From: Mesorhabditis belari
Taxonomy: Eukaryota > Nematoda > Chromadorea > Rhabditida > Rhabditidae
Length of the DNA stretch: 64,000 nucleotides
Assembly: GCA_958450365.1 (NCBI GenBank)
Contig: CAUEEP010000932.1
Location: 2,058,501 to 2,122,500 of the forward strand
Reading direction: 5' to 3'
Below are positions 30,445 to 39,600 of this stretch, piece after piece. Made by a program: the position numbers and the translations under genes. Each line of letters begins with the position of its first letter. The first letter of the stretch is position 1. The notes beneath the pieces are model-generated. The model did no database searches, was not told the DNA's origin, and saw only the letters and a list, made by a program, of their open reading frames with translations.

Positions 30445-31500
30445 GAATTTGGCAAGGATCGCGGCCTCCACACGCTTTTCACTATCGAACAGCGGCTAAA
30501 ATTGGGAGCGCTACAACGTTTCGTTCAAAATCGGCTGTACCCCCGTAGCCAATTATGAATTTCAGTTATGAAATGTCAGTTATGAATGAATGGGTCTCGG
30601 CGCGTCCAATCATCAAGTGTTTGGTTGATTGATCATTATTGATGAGGAGTGAACGCGCCGAGACCCCCTCATTCATAATCGGCTACGACATAAGGATTTT
30701 AAGGCAAACCCAGATCAATTTTCGATTTTTTGAGCTTGTTTCATGAATATTCAATAAGGACGTATAAAAGGCGTCAAATAAAATGTTCCCAGACAAACTC
30801 CATCTTTTATTAGTCTTGATCTGTGCCAAAGAGCTTCTTTTTGTAATTTTGACTGTAATTTTGAGGATTTGTTTTTGAAGGTTTGTTTTTATCTTTTTAT
30901 GTAAATTTGCTCTTGTTACCCGAAGCTCTTTCCTTTTTTCAATAAAACGTTGCTTTTCGATTTGATTTCGAGGCTTTTTTTCGAGGCTTTCGATTTGATT
31001 TCGAGCCAAAGAAACCATTCTGATTTCAAGAATCTACAAAAGTTTGAGAATAGAAATTAAATCAAACTAAGGGAATCAAGCGAATAGTTGGGTCAGGATT
31101 CGAATCTGAAAGTTGCAAGTCGGATCTTGGCCTTTTTCCAGCGTAAAGTGACTTGTTTTTGCAAGGTTTTTCTCTTCGATCACACCGATAGTGCAAGATA
31201 GTGTAAGTGTAAGTTCACACTTTTTCAGGAAAATTTGATGTGTTATACCAATAGTATGACAATTCATTGTGTTGCACAGTATTTATTCGTCACATATTCG
31301 CCCTAAAAATCACATTTTTTTTCAGCGAATAAACTTTAAGGATCTAGATGTCAAATAGTAATCAGAAAAAGCTGAAATGAGAAAGTTGAGAAAATGAGAC
31401 ACATTTTATGAAATTATATGGTTAGAGATCTAAAAAAACCATTCCGAAAGTGTAGGAGTGTAGGATGAAATTATATGATCAATGATCAACAATTTTACGA
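30445..31500. other. Non-coding interval ending in module A
   Basis: 30540-30680 holds an inverted repeat (GGGTCTCGGCGCGTCCAATC at 30590 against GGAGTGAACGCGCCGAGACC at 30647), a hairpin-like piece with a loop of about 35 bases. The minus-strand frame 31018-30683 is lysine-rich and has no recognised domain. From 31040 to 31500 is F-box module A and its distal extension for copy K. Confidence 0.45.
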
Positions 31501-32524
31501 TCAATAAAAGAGTTTCTCTTGGATACACATATGGCGCAAGGTCTTAATTCGATAATGAAAAGCGTGTGGAGGCCGATGAAAGACGAGTCTTTCGTGATCT
31601 CCCTCCCCAAATCCTTCCCTCTTAACAAGCGGAATGTGAGCCTGAAGGAAGATAGCAGTGAGTTGCTCGTATCTCAGATCCCCCTCCTCAATCGATCCCC
31701 ATGAAATTCAATGTCAAGATAAGCATTAAAACGATTGCTCCTCACCAAGAATTCCACACAATCCACGAAACTCTCCCAATTATCGTGCAATAGTGTGAGC
31801 CGAACATCTTCTTTCATTAACGAAAGACTTTCTTGGATAAGGCCAAAAGGAAAAAATACCAAACAGAGACGCTCACAGAGCGCCCAGCGATTCTCCATAA
31901 ATCGCAGAAATTCACGATTAACGTCACCAGAAACGGCACCATTGCCACGTGGAAAAATGATTGTCACCCTTCATTCTTCATTCTTTTGCACACTAGGATC
32001 GCATCATACATTGAGAGAAGCGAGCCAGTGACGCTTGATTCTCTATTGAAATCGAAGTGTATGTGTTCCAAAGGCTTTCTATTATTGAGCGGCCAAAACC
32101 TCCGGACATCAAATTTTGGCAAATCAAAACCCTTTTCAATACAGCGTATTTCCAAATAGGAGAAATGTGCGAGCTTTCGAAAAAGTCGCCCGTGAAGGGG
32201 ATTCACTCGCACGTTGTCCGTAACTCGTCCGTACCTACCCAAGTCGCTCATGAAAGAATTATCTTCTTGTGAGATACGGTGATAGGATATATGAATGCCA
32301 ATCACACTTGCCACAATCCGTCCGTTGTCCTCATCTGTCATTCTGGCGTCGAACAGCATCACTGCAACACGTTCGAGATCTGACGAGATTGGCCCGCAGA
32401 ATAGGACGAATGAGCGCAGATCGTGATTCACTTTCAGCAATGGAAGTGCCTCAAACGCCCTCAATTTATGCAGAATCCGTGTTTTGAGACGAGACGGCAA
32501 AGAAGGGAAGCTTTGGAAAGTCAT
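31501..32524 (-). pseudogene. F-box family copy K (two frameshifts)
   Basis: Open from the ATG at 32524 through the F-box, DEDNGRIVAS, RLFRKLAHFSYLEI and RESSVTGSLL. At about 31970-31985 a short duplication (GAATGAAGAATGAAG) breaks the frame. The next frame continues with FPRGNGAVSGDVNREFLRF, ENRWALCE and HDNWESFVDCVEFL, and is lost again after DRLRRG near 31680. The remaining C terminus is readable out of frame to the TGA at 31501. It lies head to head with copy L. Confidence 0.8.
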
Positions 32525-32709
32525 CAATTTTTTTGTTTCCAAAAAGTTATGTATTTGGATGATTGGAGGGCTGAGACCAGATGTGAAATTTTCAAACCGA
32601 AGGCAAAATAGAAATACAATTACGTTCGCGCCATTTGCTCCGGGAATTTTCCTCGCCTTCAACCCTCCAATCATCCAAATACATAAATTTTTGCCTAACA
32701 AAAAAATAG
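32525..32709. promoter_or_regulatory. Shared 185-bp divergent upstream region of copies K and L
   Basis: The two start codons face away from each other with 185 bp between. The block is itself an inverted repeat: TTATGTATTTGGATGATTGG at about 32546 and its complement at about 32666-32686. Each half is module B. If module B is a promoter, this would be a bidirectional one; no core promoter element is clear. Confidence 0.45.
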
Positions 32710-33711
32710 ATGACTTTCCAAAGTTTCCCTTCTTTGCCGTCTCTTTTCAAAACACGGATTCTGCATAAATTAAAGGCGTTTGAGGCACTTCAATTGCTGA
32801 AAGTGAATCACGATCTGCGCTCGTTCGTCCTATTTTGCGGGCCAATCTCGTCCAATTTCGAACTTGTCACAGTGTGGCTGTTCAACGCGAAAATAGATAA
32901 GGATAACGGACGAATTGTGGCAAGTGCGATTGACATCTATTTATTCTATCACCGCATCTCAGAAGATAACTTTCGGCTTTCTTTTGAGAGCTACGAGATC
33001 TTGACCGGAAGAGGTATGACCGTGCCAGTGAATCCCCTTCACGGGCGACTTTTTCGAAAGCTCGCGCATTCCGCCAATTTGGAAATACGCTGTCGTGAAG
33101 AGGGAACGAGTTCCCCAAAATTTGATGTCCAGAAATTTTTGCCGCTCAATAAGAGAAAGCCTTTGGACCACGTATTCTTCGAATTCACTAGAGATTTAAG
33201 CGTGGCTCGCTCGCTTCTCTCAATGTATAATGCGATCCAAGTGTGCAAAAACGTGAGAATCACTTTTCCAGGTGGCAATCGTGATGTTTCTAGTGATGTT
33301 GATCGTGAAACTCTGCGATTTATGGAGAATCGCTGGGCGCTCTGTGAGTTTCTCTGTTTGCAATTTCTTCCTTTCGAACTTATCAAAGAAAAGCTTTTGT
33401 TAATGAAAGAAAATGTGCGGCTCACACTATGGCACGATAATTGGGAGGACTTCGTGGATTGTGTGAAATTCGTCGTGAGGAGCAATCATTTCAATGCTCG
33501 TCTTCTCATTGTATGTTCTCAGGTTCAAGTGAACAGGGGGGATCTCAGATACGAGCTACTCACTTCTATATTTCTTCGGGCTCACATTCCGCTCGTTAAG
33601 AAGGAAGCAGTTGGGGAGGATCGCGAGATCCTTTACTTTCAGCCTCCACACGCTTTTTGCTATAAAATAGATATAGACGGTTTGTGTACTCTAGAGAAAT
33701 TCTTTTATTGA
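32710..33711 (+). CDS. F-box protein, family copy L (intact)
   Basis: 333 codons without interruption. F-box at about 4-40 (FPSLPSLFKTRILHKL, then LLKVNHDLRSFV), then GPISSNFELV, IDKDNGRIVAS, ISEDNFRLSFESYEILTGRG, VNPLHGRLFRKLAHSANLEI, NKRKPLDHV, DVSSDVDRETLRFMENRW, LPFELIKEKLLLMKENV, HDNWEDFVDCVKFVVRS and AHIPLVKKEAVG, ending LEKFFY. Predicted SCF ubiquitin-ligase adaptor like the other copies. It combines the ISEDNFRLSFESY type middle of the E/G/H subfamily with a C terminus close to copy R (both have KEKLLLMKENVRLTLWHDNW), suggesting gene conversion. The 3' side lacks most of module A. Confidence 0.75.
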   Translation: MTFQSFPSLPSLFKTRILHKLKAFEALQLLKVNHDLRSFVLFCGPISSNFELVTVWLFNAKIDKDNGRIVASAIDIYLFYHRISEDNFRLSFESYEILTGRGMTVPVNPLHGRLFRKLAHSANLEIRCREEGTSSPKFDVQKFLPLNKRKPLDHVFFEFTRDLSVARSLLSMYNAIQVCKNVRITFPGGNRDVSSDVDRETLRFMENRWALCEFLCLQFLPFELIKEKLLLMKENVRLTLWHDNWEDFVDCVKFVVRSNHFNARLLIVCSQVQVNRGDLRYELLTSIFLRAHIPLVKKEAVGEDREILYFQPPHAFCYKIDIDGLCTLEKFFY

Positions 33712-33920
33712 ATTGAAGAAATTTTATATTTTTTTTATTTTTTTTTGAAGAAATGTTGTTTAAATTTAATGTTTGTTAAAAACTGTCATTTCTTTTCATC
33801 AACCGAGTAAAAGCTCACACTTTTTCATCACGATACTATGAACCATTCAAAGTCAACTATTTCTATTCACTTTTTTACATTTCTCTTCTGATTCATTCAA
33901 AAAAACCTCGTTATAAACTC
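33712..33920. other. AT-rich interval
   Basis: No gene or recognised repeat apart from poly-T runs just after copy L. Confidence 0.4.
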
Positions 33921-34125
33921 AAATACGTTAAGCCCACGGTCAAATTCGGCGGTGGGAGGATGTTGTGGGGTAGATGTTCGCCCTATTTTTCACTTACCAT
34001 TTTTCTTTTTTAGGCTCGTTGAATCGAAGTGTACCGGGCCCGCGATTGTTTATCAATGGAAATTTCGATCCTCAAAGGTACAAGTCAATCATAGAGCACA
34101 ACTTACTTTCATTTGCAAAGCTAGA
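33921..34125 (+). pseudogene. Tc1-like transposase fragment
   Basis: KYVKPTVKFGGGRMLWG, a 44-nt intron (33970-34013, ending TTTTTTAG), then SLNRSVPGPRLF and DPQRYKSIIEHNLL. This is the middle of a Tc1-type transposase (the GGxxMVWG block and the segment before the second Asp). The intron is at the same codon as in the complete element at 11486-12554. The fragment is cut on both sides and its right edge is fused to the 3' end of an F-box unit at about 34126. Confidence 0.75.
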
Positions 34126-34314
34126 TTCTTTTATTGATCGTTAAGTTGTGCAATTTCATGGTATATCTCTCATTTTCTCAAGTTTCTCATTTCAGCCTTT
34201 TCTGATTACTACTTGACAGCTAGATCCTTAAAGTTTATTCACTGAAAAAGAATGTGATTTTTAGGGCGAATATGTGACGAATAAATAAATGACGCTTGAT
34301 TTCCTTACTCTCAA
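34126..34314. repeat. F-box downstream module A without its gene
   Basis: Starts with the last codons of the family (TTCTTTTATTGATCG) and continues with TCTCATTTTCTCAAGTTTCT, and GACGAATAAATAAATGACGC at about 34277. A module A copy joined to a transposon fragment. Confidence 0.6.
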
Positions 34315-34478
34315 ACGAGCAACTCACTTCTATCTTCCTTGAAGCTCACATTCCACTTGTTGAAAAGATAGTACCTGGGGAGAATCGCGAGATCCTTTAC
34401 TTTCATCCTCCACACACTTTTCGCTATCGAATTAACAGCTGCCACAACTGGCATGAATTAAAGAAAAAGGTAAAATGA
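34315..34478 (+). pseudogene. F-box family C-terminal fragment, copy M
   Basis: Reads NEQLTSIFLEAHIPLVEK, then ENREILYFHPPHTFRYRI, in frame. Only the last 55 residues are present, beginning within a module A copy. Confidence 0.75.
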
Positions 34479-35000
34479 TGGTCACCTTTCCGCACACTTG
34501 GATCGCATTAAAACCTCACTAGAAACGTGACGATTGGGTTAGCGATCTGAAAAAACCATTATACTTTCCAGAACCTAGACAAGATTTGAGAATTTGACAA
34601 AGACAATAACAAAAACAATTAGGAACTTGATCAGAAAAATTTGTTTCTCTAGATCGATCCTGCTTTTTACTGGACATAAAAGTAGGCGCGTAGGTGATAC
34701 CTTCTCTCTCCTTTTCCGCAAGAAAAGTGTCTCGTTCTTTAGGCCAAAAGTAAAGATTATTATTCTGTACTCAAATATCTATATTTGTGTTGATCTCAAG
34801 CATCTCTCTTCAAGAAAAAAGTAATAAATCTGCCCAGATCTTAGCTCCCCGCCCCCAGTCTTACCATACATTTTAAGGCCAAACGCAACAATGTTGACCA
34901 TATATGAAAATCTCAAAACATTTCTTCACAAATAACATAAATCAATGATTTATCATACCCGGGTTAAAACGAGAAACGATCATTTAGTGAGGATTGACGA
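34479..35000. other. No gene recognised
   Basis: Contains a piece of the CTTCTCTCTC..AAGAAAAGTGTCTCG repeat also seen at 650, 4850 and 43605. Otherwise nothing is supported. Confidence 0.35.
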
Positions 35001-35398
35001 TTATTCAAACCATACAAAACCAACAATCAGCATGGCAAAAACCAGCAACTCTCTTTTTGTGGAGCTTTTCCAGCTCAGGCATTGCTCTGACATATGATCG
35101 ATCGAAGACACCTTCGATCGATCCCAAAAGCCAAATTTTGCTAAATCGATGTTCAATCGATTTAGCATCGACTTGATCGAAACGGTCTTGCCCATCTTTG
35201 CAGCCGCTAGTTTTGTTTGTGTCTCGATAGCTTTTCTTTTCTTTTTATCCTCCTCGGCGTGTTCATATTTTCGCTATTATCTTTTCGTTCTTCTTCCGTG
35301 TCGACGTTAAAATGCTGCTGTCCTTCTTCAAAATGTCCGTCGAAATCATTGTCTTCCCGCATTCGAAACAGCTCTAAATCGTCAACAACTTCACTCAT
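35001..35398 (-). pseudogene. Small acidic/basic protein gene with splice acceptor at the ATG; probably frameshifted
   Basis: The minus strand has ATTTTCAG five bases before the ATG at 35398, as expected for a trans-spliced or first-intron acceptor in nematodes. The frame begins MSEVVDDLELFRMREDND and stays acidic (FEEGQQHFN, EEERKDNSEN), stopping at 35207. A second frame takes over before the stop (EEDKKKRKAIETQTKLAAAK, then MGKTVSIKSMLNRLNIDLAK) and runs to 35001, ending in a hydrophobic LVFAMLIVGFVWFE tail. One indel around 35270 would join them into about 130 residues. No domain is recognised. The two perfect hairpins at 35096-35166 lie inside this frame. Confidence 0.4.
35096..35166. repeat. 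Two adjacent perfect hairpins
   Basis: Hairpin 1: GATCGATCGAAG (35096-35107), loop ACAC, exact complement 35112-35123. Hairpin 2: GCTAAATCGAT (35140-35150), loop GTTCA, complement 35156-35166. Both are rich in ATCGAT. They could be protein-binding palindromes or structured RNA; no terminator-like T run follows. Confidence 0.7.
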
Positions 35399-35446
35399 CG
35401 TACCTGAAAATTATAAAATTAGTAAGCGCAAAGACGCATAAAATAA

Positions 35447-35692
35447 ATGAAAAATGATGGCAAATGGAAAAAGCCTTTTTTCTTTTGTCTTTTGTTTCTT
35501 CTCAAAACAAGGATTCTGAAGAAATTGAAGGCGTTTGAGGCACTTCGATTGCTGAAAGTGAATTACGATCTGCGCTCACTCGTCCTATTTTGTGGGCCAA
35601 TCTCGTCAAATTTCGAACGTGTTGAAATGCAGCTGTTCGACGCGAAAATACCTTTTCAGATGCTCTTACGATTTAACATCGAGATTAGGTAG
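35447..35692 (+). pseudogene. F-box family N-terminal fragment, copy N
   Basis: Reads LLKTRILKKLKAFEALRLLK, then VNYDLRSLVLFCGPISSNF and MQLFDAKI, then leaves the family and enters module A (CTTACGATTTAACATCGAGA) at about 35665. The middle and C terminus were deleted. The start codon region is also altered (poly-T/CTT tract). Confidence 0.75.
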
Positions 35693-36460
35693 TTTATTGG
35701 CTGCAAAATGTTTGCCTCTTTAAGACAGCAAAGTGATTATATCTGACGAATAAATACTGTACAATATAATGAAATGTTAGACGTTTGTTTTAACACAACT
35801 TTCAAATTCGAATCCTGACTCAATCGTTGATTCACTTACTCCCAATTAATTTTTCTCGTAAATTTTGGCTCGATTCTGGAACCTACAATCGTGTTTTTAG
35901 CTCTCTTACCCAGAAAAAGTTAAGGGTCAAAAACCTCACAAGGTTTTTCGAGGGTTTCCATTGTAAAACTGAAAACGGGGCACCGAATTTCTTGATTTTC
36001 CTTGGGTTTCAGAGTCAAATGCAAGGTAATCGATAACCCAATCAAGCTCTATTTGGCAGCATTTGAAAGCTTGAAGTCTCCACTACACGATGACATGAAA
36101 AGTTATAAATCATATTATCTCTGGTGAAAGTGGTGAATCCTTGAAGCTACCCATTCCAAGATGTCGCCTGTTTCTGGTAGCTTGAGCGCCTTCTAGCCAT
36201 CATTGCCCATTGATTACGGTAGCTTTTTTTATTAAATTATGAAAGCTAGAAAGTTTAATACCCTTTTTTTACCCGTTCTCATCTGTACTCCCTTGATAAA
36301 CTCTTGCGTCGACCATCGAATTCGTGCGTAGTTCACGCAGGCGCATCTAGTTCTTGCCGTCAAATTCGTTCCATTTTAGGTCCTTTTGAAATGTACGTTC
36401 TTTTCTTTGACTGCGTCCACACAGCTGACAATGTTGCAGGAGTAACTTCAACTGCTTGAA
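35693..36460. other. Module A piece, then no gene recognised
   Basis: 35665-35790 is F-box module A (ACGAATAAATACTGTACAA) without a gene. 35790-35930 is the distal extension. From 35940 to 36250 I see nothing. Near 36285-36330 (-) is an exon-like piece with EFIKG..MRTG followed by a GTAAAA donor, related to 14607-14540. Confidence 0.4.
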
Positions 36461-36840
36461 TTAAATCAATACGAAGTCTGGGTCTTCGTGGACGGGATCT
36501 TCTCCTTCTTGATGATTTCTTTGGAATCTTGAATGTTCTTTGGTTTTTATGCCGAGTCCCGCTTGTTTCTTTACCTTGATGAAATTTAATATGTTTTGTG
36601 ACGTGTTTTTTAAAGCATTCCCTTTTCCCCTCGTTCGTTCCCTCCTTTTATATTCTTCTACCCATGCCCTACGTTGAAATTTTGAAAATGGTTTTGTTTT
36701 ATTTCCCTCGGCTCCTTTCCATTCTAATGTCTTCGAATCTTTCTGTACGTGCCGTATTGCTCGGTCGAACCCTTGTGATGGGCTCTCATCGGGCGCTGCC
36801 CTGCACTCTCCGTTTGACACCGACGGACAACTGCAAGAAT
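36461..36840 (-). CDS. Exon of an unrecognised gene
   Basis: On the minus strand TTCTTGCAG (about 36831) is followed by an open frame of about 122 codons: SNGECRAAPDESPSQG, FDRAIRHVQKDSKTLEW, KFQRRAWVEEYKRRERT and so on to a stop at 36461. It is hydrophilic and basic, perhaps an internal or last exon. A diverged piece of the intron and exon start, in the other orientation, is at 26450-26600. No known domain is recognised. The antisense frame is also open, but lacks splice context. Confidence 0.4.
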
Positions 36841-36986
36841 ACTAGAAGGAATCGGTTAGTTTTTTGAGATTTTAGGTTACTAATTTACAGATTAGAATGT
36901 TCATATTAGATTAGAATGTTCATATTTAAATGCAAATTTTAAGTACTGTATCCTTTTTCCGGCTTTTCCTATGTTCTCTTTTTCAG

Positions 36987-39600
36987 TATGGATACACACT
37001 TCCACCACAGGATCCCGATTGCTACCCTGGTATCAATTTCCACGGAGTGAGGCACACGTTCTCGTAAGTTTTCCACTTGCAACTGCTTAATTTCAGCTTT
37101 ATTTTCCAAATTTACATGGTTTCCCTTTAGATCTCCGTATTTCTTTGTGTGGGCGCAAAAGCCAGAGCCAATCCATTTTGTGACCCCAAAGGAGCACGAG
37201 AGAAATGTTTGTTTAGAAATTTTTGATTAGATTAGTGGTTTAATAGTCCATGTTGTTAGAGTTCATTCAACATCGCTAAATTTCAGGCATGCAAAGAGTT
37301 TCTCGTGTCGTTGAAGAACTGTTGTCAGGGACGAGTGATTGGAGGCTTCGAAGTTGTTGGTGGGTTTAGAGAAAACTTGATAGTCTAAAATTAAACATTT
37401 TGTATGCAAAGATAAGATTTCAGCAGCTTGAACACCGTCAAATTTTCCATTTTAGTTAGACTCAAAGCTGGCGAATTGAACAAGTCTGTGGCCTCGTTGC
37501 AGCAACGGCGGCAACGAATGCTCCCGAAATTGGTGTGTTTTTATTTTATTATTGATCTCTATAATACGTGAATCTTGAAATTTTTTTCCAATACTTGAAA
37601 TTCCAATTCTCATAGGACCTATGCTTTTATGAAGCCATTAGTAATTCATTTCCGAAATTTTCAGGGCCCATTTCGACCGGATGTTCCTTTAAGCGGCCGA
37701 TAAGACGAAAAGAAGCTGAAGCGGCAAGAACAAAGACAAGAAGGATCACAACAAGGCCCAAGACTGCAACAACGAGCAGAAAAAAATACTTTGAGGGCAC
37801 AAGAAGAGTCACAGCAACGATGACAAAAGAAACAACAAGCCCAAGCAAAGTCTTGCAAGATTCTACAAGCCGCACAGCAACAACAATCACCACTGTCGTC
37901 GCCAGAATGGAAACCTTCCGTGAAAGTCTAGGAGAATTCGTCAAGTGAAGAGGAATTCCTGACAAGCAAATTATCGAGTGAGTTTTTTGAATTTTTTTTT
38001 GTTTTAAATTTTTGAAACTATGGCTGTAACAATTTCTACCGTCTGTATCCGTAGATTTTAATTTTAGAATCTAGAACTGGGCTTTCAAGGTATAATTTCT
38101 CTCTTTTCAGGCTCCCGTACCAACTTGTTGGAGAGTATCAAGCCGATGTCTGGATATCAGAAAGTTTCTCCCGCTGAAGTGGCAAAGTCTCTTCCGAAAA
38201 AGTGCGTTTTAGCCAATCTCATGCATTTTGCTTTGTATTGGAGAAGCTTTTTTGCAGATAGATAGAGTCGATTTTGTTAAATTTCAAACGCTTTTCAATA
38301 CTTTTGTTTAGAGAAATTTCAACGCGAGTTTGACGAGCGATTTAGAGCCACTCGAGAAGAAGAAACGAGGATTTCTGAGGGATTTTCAGCACTCAAATGA
38401 AAAGGTATTCAATTAATTATTTGGCAAATTTTTGATACTTTTCTCCAGTACTATATTAAATTTTACCCGAATCTATTTCAAGATATTGGATGCTAAATTA
38501 GCAATTTTAAATCTCTAACCATTTTTTTTTTAGAAAATCTGCGCTGGTCCATCAGTCTCCTTGCAAGTTCCACAATCGGCCACTCAACTCACGAAAGAAC
38601 AGCCGGCTAATAAAGAAATGAAAATTAAACAGGTAAAATTTGCAGAACTTTATCCATATTTCTTGTTTTCTAGGTCTCCTTCTCGAATCTGGCCGCTTCA
38701 AAAAGTGTTGCAAATGCCCGTCAAATCGTCTCTTTCGTACAAGCTGAAAAAGAGTTTCGAGGTGGCGGCGAAGGTGAGGGTTTGTAAATTTAGTAAAAGG
38801 CAGTTAAACGTGTTGGTTAGAGTTAAGATTTTATCATAGCTTTTTATCGCTTTATGCCCTGCCTGACCTCAAAAACTTTGTATAGTTTAAGTATAGTTTA
38901 GCGCCATGCTTATGGCCTAGAGGACCGGTCTGCCTATAAGCGATAGTGAAGAAAGTTTTAAGCCTTGTAAATCGAAGTTGATCAGACACACTACATCCTT
39001 TAATGTTTTCATTTATACATCATTGGACACTTCAATGGCCACGAAGAATCTCGGTGATCGTGTTGATGAAGTGAGGCCATTGGAAAGGATTGAGCGAAAG
39101 AAAGAGAGGACACCTTTCACGACTCAGACGGCGATTCCGAAAAGACTTGGAGAAACCTTTCAACTCGTTCAAGCGACGCCATCAAAGCCAAAGCCTTTGC
39201 TGAAAAAAAAAGAACAGGTAACGTTTAAATTTCAATGATGCAAACAGCTTTAAATTGACTCTTCTAGACCTTTGCCACTGCATTGCCAACCGGGAAAACC
39301 CTGAGAACACCGCTGCTCGATCTGAAGAATAAACCGATGCCATCTCAACACTTCTCCCATCCCAGGATTGAGCCTAAAAACGAGAAAGTGGGTTGATTTT
39401 TATAAGCTAGAAGTTCCTCGGATTTCGAAAAATTCCTTTTTTATTTTAGACAAACTTTGCCACTCCATTTATGAGGAAGCCGGGGACATCACACGCTTCA
39501 CGAGTCGTCATGGATGCTCCGAACACTCAACAACGACCACCACCTGGTCGCTCTCAACTCTCACAAGTGAATACCAGAATTGCTTCTACAATTTGGGCTT
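36987..39600 (+). pseudogene. Multi-exon gene (or relic) of unknown function; donor of captured exon
   Basis: Probable exons: 36987-37063, 37131-37206, 37287-37359, 37456-37532, 37665-37977, 38111-38201, 38312-38404, 38534-38632, 38674-38773, about 38990-39217, 39268-39387 and 39450-39600. Nearly all have GT donors and TTTCAG/TTTTAG acceptors. The first four join in frame: GYTLPPQDPDCYPGINFHGV, SPYFFVWAQKPEPIHFVTPK, CKEFLVSLKNCCQGRVIGGF and LNKSVASLQQRRQRMLPKL. The fifth is Gln-rich and has two stops in the frame that connects to the sixth. Later exons are basic and look disordered, with a recurring T-x-F-A-T-P motif (TFATALPTGKTLRTP; TNFATPFMRKPGTSH). No upstream start exon is identified and some phases clash, so it may be a decaying gene. 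I do not recognise the family. It ends against retrotransposon copy 2. Confidence 0.5.

Noticed and set aside
33039..33485. 148-codon minus-strand frame inside F-box copy L, and similar ones in other copies
   Set aside because: Antisense shadows; they recur wherever the F-box family occurs and have no start context or domain.
36598..36867. 89-codon plus-strand frame opposite the minus-strand exon
   Set aside because: The minus strand has the acceptor and a hydrophilic, exon-like composition; the plus frame has no supporting signal.
37627..37965. 112-codon hydrophobic minus-strand frame that looks like a membrane protein
   Set aside because: It is the antisense of the Gln/Lys-rich exon 5 of the multi-exon gene; CAA/CAG-rich exons read backward give Leu/Val-rich frames.
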